64,000 bases of DNA from Azolla caroliniana (Eukaryota > Polypodiophyta): NCBI GenBank assembly GCA_043228905.1, contig JBHGNT010000009.1, positions 12,834,001-12,898,000 of the forward strand, read 5' to 3'. The notes under the pieces were generated by a model. It saw nothing but the letters and a program-made list of their open reading frames with translations. It was not told the DNA's origin and made no database searches. A program made the translations under genes and the position numbers. This document shows, piece by piece, positions 31,320 to 40,889 of this stretch (positions are counted from its first letter, which is position 1; the number at the start of each line of letters is the position of its first letter).

Positions 31320-31837
31320 ATGGCGGCACCCATTGACCGCCTTGTGAATGCTTAGGAGAGCTCAACTGGCCTCGACAAGGCCATCGAAACTATCGTCGGC
31401 ATGACAGGCCAATTCAGTGGACGGGATGTCACGAGTTACTTGGAGGCCTTCGTGGCCGAAATGCTGATGAGGAACATTCCGGGCGACAGTCGATTGTTCG
31501 GATTTGTCTGAGTCGTCACACAAAGCATCCACGTTGAGATGCTCGAGATTTAGGTTGACTGTCGTAATTGGTCGGAGTTTGAGGATCGACTCCTCAAAAG
31601 GAAGTCGACGACAATCGATTGTTCGGATTTGTCTGAGTCGTCACACAGAGCATCCACATTGAGGTGCTCGAGATTTAGGTTAACTATCGTAATTGGTCGG
31701 AGTTCGAGGATCGACTCCTCAAAAGGTATGACTTCGACGACTTGCTTCGGTTGTCGAAGAAGGAGCTCATGGAGTGGGTCAAGCTTCCGGGAAAAGGACA
31801 GAATATGACGACGCTTCTCCATGAATTCGAGAAGCGA
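31320..31837 (+). pseudogene. gag of element G, N-terminal part
   Basis: The ATG at 31320 gives MAAPIDRLVNA followed by a stop, then the gag text GQFSGRDVTSYLEAFVAEML, HVEMLEI, NWSEFEDRLLKR, DFDDLLRLSKKELMEWV and TTLLHEFEKR. The reading is disrupted by stops (TAG near 31353 and others) and by a tandem duplication at 31484-31729. It continues across the nested copia at 39226. Confidence 0.65.
31484..31729 (+). repeat. About 123-bp tandem duplication in gag of element G
   Basis: 31484-31605 and 31608-31729 both run from CGACARTCGATTGTTCGG to CGACTCCTCAAAAGG with few differences. The second copy joins in frame to the following gag text, so the first is probably the extra unit. Confidence 0.85.
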
Positions 31838-32237
31838 TGTAAAGAATCAAGAGATGGATTCTTGTGAAGCGGAAGAGATATGAGTTATGTGTGTATATGT
31901 GTATATGTGTGAGAGAGAGAGTGTGAGAGAGACAAGGAGTAAAACACAAAGAATACGCAAGGTTAAGTATATTAACAAAGGAGAAAGACTCAACACTATA
32001 CAAGGTGGGAAGAGGGTGCTTTATGTAGTCATCCTCTCTCTTCATTAAGTACAAGGCTCATGGAGCATGGGGAATGTGAAAGCTCATAAGTTATGTGTCA
32101 TAGAATATGATTCTATGACTCATACTAAATGCTAGAATACAAAGAGGTGACTTAATGATAACTCTTGACTGTTGGAGTGTCTATTCACTCTTAAGGTGAG
32201 TTCACACACTAGACCAAGTTGAGCTTGATTCTGAACA
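31838..32237 (-). repeat. 3' LTR of copia-2
   Basis: TGTAAAGAATCAAG to ATTCTGAACA, matching the 5' LTR with small indels in the GA and TATGTG microrepeats. Confidence 0.95.
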
Positions 32238-32659
32238 CGCCCCCTCAAGCTCAAGTCGGGTCTGTTTCAGACGGTATCCAAAATCCGCTTCGGCTCACGT
32301 TCCGGAGTCCGCGTCGACTCGTGTCAACTTGCTTTATGCGGAGTTGCGGAATCCATGCTCCAGCTTGCGTTGTGCGTAGTTGCGAAGTCTGTGCTTCGGC
32401 TTGCGTCTTTCTTCGCGGCTTCGTTGCGTGGTTGCGTAATCCACGCGTTATTGCGTAATGTGCGCAGTTTGCGGAATCCACACGTTATTGCGTAATGTCT
32501 TCAGTACTCCTCCTCAAGCTTGGTAGGTCAGGGATCGTCAACCCGAGATCGGTCATGAATTGCCATAGCTTGTCGGCTCCTAAGGCTTTAGTGAAGATGT
32601 CGTCCGTTTGAAGATTGGTGCTAATGTGTTGTAGGTCGACATCGCCAGCCAGAACGCGT

Positions 32660-33804
32660 TGTCGTGAAAATTCGTCACTATGTGCAGATCGTGAGACGGA
32701 ACCGTCGGGGTTCTGGACTAGAAGGATTTAGTGCAACACGTACAACACAAGAAAGTTTTAAGCATAAGACAAGTGGGAGAGACAAATCATTCATTTATTG
32801 CAAAAGAAAATCGATTCTTTATAATTTCAAAATCGTGTTACAATGGGTCGGGTATGGAAATGAGAGATTAATTTTTCAAAGAAAGGAGCCAACAACCATG
32901 CAAGGAGTGCTCCGATATGAATACGAGAGATAATTTTTGACAAGAAAGATTGAGTCCCCAAAACTAGGAGTTTGATATCAATATGTGAGATCATTTGTTT
33001 CTCGAAAACCCAACGGGAAGAAGAAGGAAGAGGGGGGAAAAAAAAGTAGGAGGGAAAAAATGGGACATATATCAAGCTCCTCGTTGATCCTCCTCCCCAA
33101 TGTTACTTTGCATGCCCACTTTTAGTTGGATGGCCTCTATTTTTAGTTGCAAGCTTCCATTTTTGGATGCATGCCTTTTACTTTTAGTTGCATGGCCTTG
33201 GCTTTTGGTTGCATGCGATTGTCCGTATAATTCGGCCAAATGACACAATCATCCATAAAGTTTAGCCCGTTCGCAATCCATACGTGCGTCGCAACCAAAC
33301 CGTAGAAGCGTCCGCGCGCAAAAGTCTCGATCGCGTAGTAGTGTACGCATCCACGCATGTGCGCGTCCCAACCGCGCCGTTAGTGTACACATCCACGCGT
33401 GCGCACGTCCAACCCGCACCATGTACGCATCCGCGCGCACGCACGCATGCATGCGCACGCTCACTCACACATACGCCCAAAACTTGCATACACGCGTCCA
33501 ATTGAAGTCACCTTGAACATTCTATGCTCCACACATTGATAGAATGAATATGTTTTGGTTTCCCTTATATATTCTGGGTTCCAATGTTGTTCTATCTATG
33601 TGGGATATCTCACAGTTTTGTCTTTTCTTTTCTTTTCTTCAAACTTTACACTCACATAACTTGATACTTGTTTATCCGTTTTATGCGTAGTAAAATACGC
33701 TATGAAGCTCTTGAACACATTTATCTTTGCATATCCATATATTAAGCTAATCGTAAATAATTATTTTACTAGTTTTCATATCGTGTGTGAAAAACCACAC
33801 GACA
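32660..33804. repeat. Solo LTR of the N1-like family in copia-2 RNase H
   Basis: 1145 bases with TGTCGTGAAA...CACACGACA ends. The flanks are GCGT (32656-32659) and GCGC (33805-33808), a 4-bp duplication with one C-to-T change. The RNase H reading frame resumes across the insertion (HFI-x-ER, then VLAGDVD). It shares GACGG...CGGGG-TTCTGGACTAG text with the N1 LTR. Confidence 0.8.
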
Positions 33805-36800
33805 GCGCTCTCAGATGAAGTGATGGTGCACTTCGATGTGCTTTGTCCACACGTGGAACACCAGGTTCCGAGCCAGATAGATACTGCTCATGTTGTTGTA
33901 GTAAAGGGAAGTTGGATCCTTGATGGGTACGCCCAGATCCTTCAAAATCTTCTTGAGCCATACGGCTTCACACGTAGCTACGACTACGCCCTTGTATTCC
34001 GCCTCTGTACTTGAAAGAGCGACGGTAGGCTGCTTCTTGCTACTCCAGGATATTGCTCTGCTGCTGAGGGAGAAAACAAATCTGGAGGTTGATCTTCTAT
34101 CAGCTTTGTAGCCGGCCCAATCGGCGTTTGTGTACCCCTCGTGTCGTATTGGCATCGCGGTCTTGTAGAGGATGCCGCAATCCATTGTGCCGCTCACATA
34201 GCGTAGAACTCGCTTAGCACAATCCAAGTGAGTATCACGCGGTGTTTGCATGAATTGGCTAAGGAGAGTGACCGGATAACTGAGATCGGGTCGTGTGATC
34301 ATGAGGTAGATGACACTCCCGATGAGTTGCCGATACTGAGTCGGCTCACACGCTTTGGTGCCGGAGTTCGCATCTAGTTTGAGATTGCGATCGAGCGGGG
34401 TTGCCGCGGATTTGCACTCAGCCATCCCGAACTTGTATAACAAGTTGAGGATGTGGTGCCGTTGAGAGATCAGGATTCCAGCCGGAGTCCGAATTACCTA
34501 GATGCCGAGGAAGTAGTGGAGCTCCTTCATGTCCGTCATCTCGAACTTGTCGGAAAGGAGGGATTTGACTTTATTGATTTCGACGAGATGCTCACCTCCA
34601 ATGACTAGGTCATCCACATATAAAATGATGACGATCGGACTTGCGGAATCGCTTCGTATGTAGAGGGAGTTGTCCGATTTTGACATACGGAAGCCGATTT
34701 GATGAAGATATTGCGTTATCTTCGAATGCCAAGCACGCGGTGCTTGCTTGAGGCCATAGAGTGGCTTCTTGAGTCGGCAAACCGCTTTTGGATGGGTGCT
34801 CGAGTTGAAGCCGGGTGGTTGTATCATGTACACCTCCTCTTCTAATTCGCCTTGTAGAAAGGCGTTCTTGACGTCCATTTGATGGAGGTGCCACCCTTTT
34901 GCCGCGGCAAGCACAATTACGGTTCGTACCATCGTCATCTTTGCCACTGGGGCAAAGGTCTCCTCGTAGTCAACTCCGTGCGTTTGGGCATAGCCTTTCG
35001 CTACGAGTCGCGCTTTGTAGCGGTTGACGGAATCGTCGGCGTTGTACTTCACTTTGTAAATCCATCTGCATCCGATCGCCTTTTTGTGTGGTGAGGTGGG
35101 AACAAGAACCCACATCTCGTTCTTGCGTAATGCCTGCATTCCTCGTTCATGTCTTCGATCCATCGCGAATCCTTGGCTGCTTCGGAGAATGTTTCCGGCT
35201 CACGTACTGTAGCCACCTTCATCATAAAGGCATTGTGATATGCCATGTAGTCGTTGTAGCCGAATCAGATGACCGGATTCTTTTCATGGGTGGAGCGACG
35301 GAGCTTTTCATTTGCAGAGATGAGGGCTTTCTTAGCTCCGATGGGAACATCGAAGCCGCCGAACTCACTGTCAAGTGAGTGAGTCGACTCATTGTCATCA
35401 AAGCGATCGTCTTCGTATTCCGCCATTTTTGCCTTGCCTTTGTCCATCTTCGGGCTACGTCGTGATGTGCTTTGATAGCTCAAAGGCTCTTGTGGTCCGC
35501 TTAGTCGGGTCATGATCGGACTTTCTTTGAACATGCGCATAAGGCGATCTTCATCCTCTATCGCTGGTTCGACGGATTCCGGGTCGAGCGGAGTCGGAGT
35601 CAGAGTTGTCTCTGGTGCGTACCAAGATGCAGACTCGTCAAATACGACATCTCGACTTACTCGATATTTTCGAGTTGAGGGGTTGTAGCACTTGTACCCC
35701 TTTTGCTCCAGTGAGTATCCTACGAGGATACATTTCTCCGACTTCGGGTCAAGCTTTTGACGCTTCTCATCGGGGATGTGCACGTACGCTATCGCGCCGA
35801 ATATCCGGGTGTGCGATAAGTCCGTTTTCTTTCCAATGTATTTTTCGTGCGGAGTGACCTCGTGCACGTCGGATGTTGCGCATCAGTTCATTAGGTAGAC
35901 AGCCGTATTTGGAGCTTCGGCCCAATATGACTTGGGCATATGCTTCTCGTTCATCATGGCTCGCGCTACTTCAAGGATGTGCCGATTTTTGCGCTCGGCT
36001 ACCCCGTTTTGTTGCGGAGTGTGTCGGCAAGGGAATTCTCACCGAATTCCTTCCTTTTGGAGATACGCCGTGAAGGCATCCGAGAAGTACTCCTTGCCGC
36101 CATCCGATCGAAGGCAGCATACATGTCGGCCCATGGCTTTCTCGACTTCATTCTTGAAGGTTTGGAAGTGTCCGAACACTTTGCTCTTTTGCCGCATCGG
36201 GTAGATCCAAGTGTGCCTGGAGAAGTCGTCAATGAAGAGCACGTAATATCGGCATCCGCCGAATGTAGCCGTCTGCGCCGGTCCCCATACGTCAGAATGG
36301 ACTACGTGGAGTAGACTTTTGCTCACGTTCCGCTCTTTCGGGAATGGGTGTCGGTGTTGCTTGCCGAATTGGCACGCTTTGCATACACCTTCAATCTCCT
36401 TCTTTTTGAATGTTCGGAGTCCGAGGACAACTCCTTTCGATTTCATTGCTTTGAGCTTTTGGAGATTTATATAGCCAATCCGCTTGTGCCATAACTCTAT
36501 GTCAGAGTCGGCTTTCGTGCCTTTCACGAACATGGCGGATTTCATCTCGTGTCAATCGAGAATGAACATCCGGCCCTCTCTTCGTGCGCGTGTGATGAGT
36601 CGGCCCTCTTTTTCGATGAAGCAACCGCCTTGATTAAATCGAACTTGCATCCCTTGCTCTACAATTTGGCCGATGGAGACCAAATTCTTCGTAATGGTTG
36701 GTACATGCAAGACATTTTTAATGTAATTTTGCTTACCTTCTTTTCCGAACGGAACATTGCCAATGTGCCGAATCGGGTGCGTAGTGTCGTCTCCGGTTTC

Positions 36801-37024
36801 GACCTAGCCGGGTTGGTCCGGCTCTCGAAGTTCTCAGAACCATTCTTGATGCGATGTCATATGGTTCGAGGCACCGGAATCGACGAACCATACGTCTGCC
36901 GGACCGGAGGCACTAGTTGAGGTAGCGGCTGACATAGAGTTTTCTCTATGTTTCATCATGAACATTCCGCCACGGTCGGAATTGTGCGCATACATTCCGC
37001 CACGATCTTCATAGTCGGAGTTGT

Positions 37025-37714
37025 GCTCTGATACCACTTGACAGGAACTTCACGCTCCCTATACGCAACGCTCGGCCACAACCGAGCTTAGAATCATACA
37101 CAAAAAACGGGAAATATATGCACGACACAAAGAAGAGAAGAGTACACAGGATGTTTACGTGGAAAACCCCAAACTAGGGAAAAAACCACGGCAACCCACA
37201 GGCTGCAAACTATCACTATGTTAGAATGTACAACAGTGAGTTCACGGAGGCAACGACCTCGTCCTCACGATCTTCGCCACAAGCGGCGGTTTCAACAGAG
37301 GCAACGACCTCTTTCTCTCTCTCTCTCTCTCTGTACACGGTTACACGCTCTCTCTCTTCTTGCACCAACAAGAATAACAACAACAACAAAAGTTTGCCCT
37401 AAGTCATATTTATACTAATATGACTTTTCGGCTATTTACAAATATAGCCATGATGGACTCTTAGAAACATATTTACGAATATGTCGCTTCATCCGGTGCG
37501 CACTCCTCACCGGGTCTGCACCATCCGGCTCTCCGTAACCGGGTACTCCTCATCCGGTTCTCACCGAGTCTGCACCATCCGACTCTCCGTAGCCGGGTAT
37601 TCCTCATCCGGTTCTCACTGGGTCTGCACCATCCGGCTCTCCATAGCCTCGGCCGAGTTTGTTCATCAACACTGTTCTTCTCCCTTCCCATCCGGAGGGA
37701 CCTGTCTCCCAACA
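37025..37714 (-). repeat. LTR with attached primer site inserted in copia-2 gag
   Basis: The LTR at 37039-37714 belongs to the same family as 28567 and 57583. Unlike those it keeps a TGGTATCAGAGC primer site (37025-37036, minus strand), two bases inside the LTR end. It is flanked by a roughly 65-base direct repeat of the gag coding sequence (about 36959-37024 and 37715-37780). So it is neither a simple solo LTR nor a full element. Confidence 0.8.
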
Positions 37715-38816
37715 CATTTCGGCACGGTCGGAGTTGTGTGCATACATTCCGCCACGATCTTCGTAGTCGGAGTTGTGTGCGTAATTCGTGAGTTGTCGGC
37801 TTGTGGAAGCCGATTCACACATCTTCTTTCGGCACTCTTCTTCGTGGTGGCCGAGCTTTCCGCAATATCCACATTCGGTTGCGTTTTGACGGCTCGAGTT
37901 GGAGTGGAAGCTCCCCGTTCTTGCGAAGGTTCCTCGTTGGCCTCCGTTTTGCGGCTGAAATTGGGAGTTGTTGTCGTAGGTTGGACCTCGTCCACCTTGT
38001 CCTTGGCCGAATCGGCCTCTCGCTCGTCTGTGTCCTCTTTCTCCATTAGAGTGCGTGTAGAGCATGTGGCCTTCCGACTCATTCCTCCTTGTACGCACGT
38101 GGTTTTCTTCGATCAATAGCATTGATTGGAGCTCGAAGAAGGAGGGAGATTTCTCCCGTGCTAGAACAGCGGTTTGCATCGCGCCAAACCGTGGTGCGAG
38201 GCCGCCGAGGCATATTTGCACCATCTCATCATCATCTATACTTACGCTTATTGAGCCGAGCGAGTCACAAAGCTCCTTGATCTTCAAGGTGTATGTAGTG
38301 ATGGACATGTCCCTTTGTTGAATGTTGTTCAACTCTTGGTGGAGTTGAAGCTTCCTCGCGGTCGTGTTGGCGGCGAAAATCTTTCGTAGATTTTCCCACG
38401 CTTCCTTCGGCGTCTTGGCTTCTCAAATGTAACTGAGCATGTGGTCGTGAACACATGTCGCCAAGCAATACATCATGCGGCTTGCGGCTTGCTCCCATGT
38501 CGCGTATCTGGGAGCCGCTTCGGCAGGTCGGTCTTCATGCGCTCCTTTGATGTAGCTCCAATAGCCTTGTCTGACAAGGTATTGGTGCATCTTGTACTCC
38601 CGAGATGCGAAGTTATTTCGATCCAACTTCTCGGTAGGGAGAGCGCTCCCCATTTGAGTATTCATTATGTTGATTCTTCTTCTTCTTCTTCTTCTTCTCT
38701 CTTCGAATGCGAGCTATAGTGACGCTACGATAGCTATGAGCTGGTTCTTGGTCGCCGGCGTAGAGCACAACACACGATCACGATGAGACGAATGGGCTAG
38801 ATCGAGCTACCAAATC

Positions 38817-38828
38817 GCTTTGATACCA
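38817..38828 (-). other. Primer-binding site of copia-2
   Basis: TGGTATCAAAGC on the minus strand, one change from the usual initiator-Met copia site, abutting the LTR. Confidence 0.85.
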
Positions 38829-39220
38829 TGTAAAGAATCAAGAGATGGATTCTTGTGAAGCGGAAGAGATATGAGTTATGTGTGTATATGTGTGTGAGAG
38901 AGAGAGTGAGAGAGACAAGGAGTAAAACACAGAGAATACGCAAGGTTAAGTATATTAACAAAGGAGAAAGACTCAACACTATACAAGGTGGGAGGAGGGT
39001 GCTTTATGTAGTCACCCTCTCTCTTCATTAACTACAAGGCTCATGGAGCATGGGGAATGTGAAAGCTAATAAGTTATGTGTCATAGAATATGATTCTATG
39101 ACTCATACTAAATGCTAGAATACAAAGAGGTGACTTAATGGTGACTCTTGACCGTTGGAGTGTCTATTCACTCTCAAGGTGAGTTCACACACTAGACCAA
39201 GTTGAGCTTGATTCTCAACA
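38829..39220 (-). repeat. 5' LTR of copia-2
   Basis: 392 bases, TG...CA, mate of 31838-32237. Confidence 0.95.
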
Positions 39221-39225
39221 AGCGA

Positions 39226-40497
39226 TTTGCACGATTCTCGGTGTTGGACCAGACTGTGCTCGATACGAGCAAGGTCCTATTATTCATCAAGTCGGTCGAC
39301 TCGCGTGATCGTGAGAAGGTGGGTCTCCTCCTGGAGACAAACAATGGCCTTACGACCGACTAGGCCATGGCCAAGAGGATATGCAGTCGTTTCGATAAAC
39401 GACGTGAATGGAACGACGAGGGGATGTTGTCGACTGGCCCAACCGCAGGGGGAAGAGTAGCAACGGATGTGCCAACTCGGTCGGATGAGGTGAGAAGGCA
39501 GACCAACTTGGGCCTAGTACTGACCAACGTGGTCGAGGGACCATTCGGGGGTGCGGCACTGGAGGAGCTAACAAAGATGGTTCGACACCTCCAAATTTCT
39601 CAGGCTCGGAGGGGTGGCGGGGGTCAATCGTGTGATCAATGCCCATCTAATGGCCTTAGATGCATGAGTGTGACGGTGTTGACCACATCCGGAGGGATTA
39701 CATTGACTTCGCCGAGGCGCTAAGGAAAAATGTGGTGTATCTATGGAATGGCCGAGTACACGCTAGTGAGACGAGGAGGTCCCTAGACATGAACACCAGA
39801 TGAGGTGGCATGAAGCGGATAATGGAGGAAGTTATGGCACGACATGTCAAAGCCATCCACTACTCAATGTTGACAAGTATCCAGGTAGGAGGGGAGAAGA
39901 ACACCAGCAGGTATCCGTGTAGGAGGGGAGGAGTATAGAGTCCGGCATCGATGGGCGAGAAAGACGACATGTGGAGGGGTGCTTAAAGGCATGCAGTGCC
40001 ATGGACCCCGACAACTCAATCAATGGCGCCGTGGAGGTGGTCTCATTCGACGACACCCTCAGAGAGATTGAGAGGGTGGTGATCAAGGGAGATCTAACCG
40101 GGGACTAGACGATTCCGATCAGCACTATCGAGATGTACGAGGTCATCAAGGATTTTGGGCATATGGTCGGGGCGGGTCGGACCACTCACGTTGACAAAAA
40201 ATACAAGACCGTGGACCAGAAGGTGAGGCCAGTCATGGCTCCCTTACCAAAGGATAGGTGGGAACGGATGAGAGGGGTCACGACTGACCCAAGTTTGTGA
40301 GAGACCCTATGGAAGCTCAAAATCGGAGGGGGTGTCTCCCTACTGCTTGCGGAGGAGGACTAGTTCCCAAGAATGCTCGAAAGACATGGAAAGGCTTTCG
40401 CATTCTCACTGGTGGAGTTTGGGTGCATCGACCCGACAATTGTAGAACCTATGGTGATATTCACGGTACTATCCAAACCAAGAATAAAAGATAGAGT
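39226..40497 (+). pseudogene. gag C-terminus and protease region of element G
   Basis: Continues the split gag: FARFSVLDQTVLDTSKVL, FIKSVDSRDREKVGLLLE, NGLTTD-stop-AMAKRICSRFDKR, then EALRKNVVYLWNGRV and GGMKRIMEEVMARHV. Further on come VEVVSFDDTLREIERVV and KYKTVDQKVRPVMAPLPKD, and a pre-reverse-transcriptase stretch FPRMLERHGKAFAFSLVEFG followed by PTIVEPMVIFTV. Stops are scattered throughout, and the frame is lost at the chromovirus junction. The last block resembles text just upstream of reverse transcriptase in gypsy elements, so G was probably autonomous once. Confidence 0.6.
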
Positions 40498-40656
40498 GAT
40501 GGAAGAAGGATATAAGGGAACACGAGAAGAAAGGAATGAAATGCTAAGAGAAGAATGGGTGTATTAAGATAGAGAAAGAAAGAGAATGGATACAAGATAT
40601 GTAATGAGAGCTAAAGACTAGTGTTTATTCGAATTGATTTGAGAATACATGTATGC

Positions 40657-40669
40657 CCTTATTTATAGG
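40657..40669 (-). promoter_or_regulatory. TATA box of chromovirus LTR
   Basis: CCTATAAATAAGG on the minus strand. Confidence 0.6.
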
Positions 40670-40692
40670 TTCCTATAGAATAGCTTAGAGAT

Positions 40693-40746
40693 TTCTATAA
40701 TGTTCTAGAATGTTCTAGACCTAGAATGTTCTAGGAAATTCTAGAA
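40693..40746 (-). promoter_or_regulatory. Cluster of heat-shock elements in chromovirus LTR
   Basis: TTCTAGAATGTTCTAGA at 40703-40719 is an alternating TTC-nn-GAA-nn-TTC element. GAATGTTC (40724-40731) and TTCTAGAA (40739-40746) add further units. The cluster lies 25-90 bases upstream of the TATA box in transcription order, the position expected for heat-shock factor binding. Confidence 0.6.
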
Positions 40747-40889
40747 TGATGTAGAGTTTTTACAATAATCAATCTAATACAAAAAGTAGCTTTTATCCTC
40801 TTATACGACAATAAGCTACCTTAATGGGTTGAGGTTTTCAATTATGGATTACAAGGTTCGAGGTTCAAATCTAGGTGACGCCATAATGG

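Larger units (their letters stand above)
32480..38665 (-). pseudogene. copia-2 gag-pol polyprotein, broken and twice interrupted
   Basis: The ATG at 38665 opens gag (MNTQMGSALPTEKL). A TGA replaces an Arg codon near 38420, after which gag runs to the CCHC knuckle (CGYCGKLGHHEEEC). A nested LTR interrupts it at 37714-37025. Protease (VWFVDSGASNHM), pre-integrase (LWHKRIGYINLQ), integrase (HSDVWGPAQT, RSDGGKEYF, NGVAERKNR) and reverse transcriptase follow, with an intact ILYVDDLVIGG near 34615. Stops occur near 36037, 35880, 35265 and 34498, with a frame break near 35160. RNase H (STEAEYKG, HIEVHHHF) is split by the solo LTR at 32660-33804. Its end, LQTDDIFTKALGADKLWQF, is encoded at about 32545-32620. 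Sequence and LTR ends show it is a cousin of copia-1. Confidence 0.92.
31838..39220 (-). mobile_element. Complete but degenerate copia element (copia-2) with two nested LTR insertions
   Basis: LTRs at 31838-32237 and 38829-39220 are flanked by a perfect target duplication AGCGA (31833-31837 and 39221-39225). The primer site is at 38817-38828, and a purine-rich tract lies beside the left LTR (CTTGAGGGGGCG on the minus strand). It contains an N1-family solo LTR (32660-33804) in RNase H and an LTR with primer site (37025-37714) in gag. It inserted in the gag of element G. Confidence 0.95.
30405..40497 (+). mobile_element. Gypsy-type element G, 5' part, split by a nested copia
   Basis: LTR (30405-31250), primer site (31255-31272), gag (31320-31837 continuing at 39226) and a protease/pre-reverse-transcriptase region to about 40497. 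A copia (31838-39220, TSD AGCGA) splits the gag, and a minus-strand chromovirus LTR begins near 40498. The rest of pol and the 3' LTR are not seen. The LTR start (TGTCATGCAAGATTCCGG) aligns with the sense start of N1 (TGTCGTGAAGAATTTCGG), so G is an N1-related element with coding capacity. Confidence 0.7.

Noticed and set aside
33249-33505. Ala/His/Thr-rich frames near 33.3-33.5 kb
   Set aside because: Products of CGCACGCATG-like repeats inside the solo LTR at 32660-33804.
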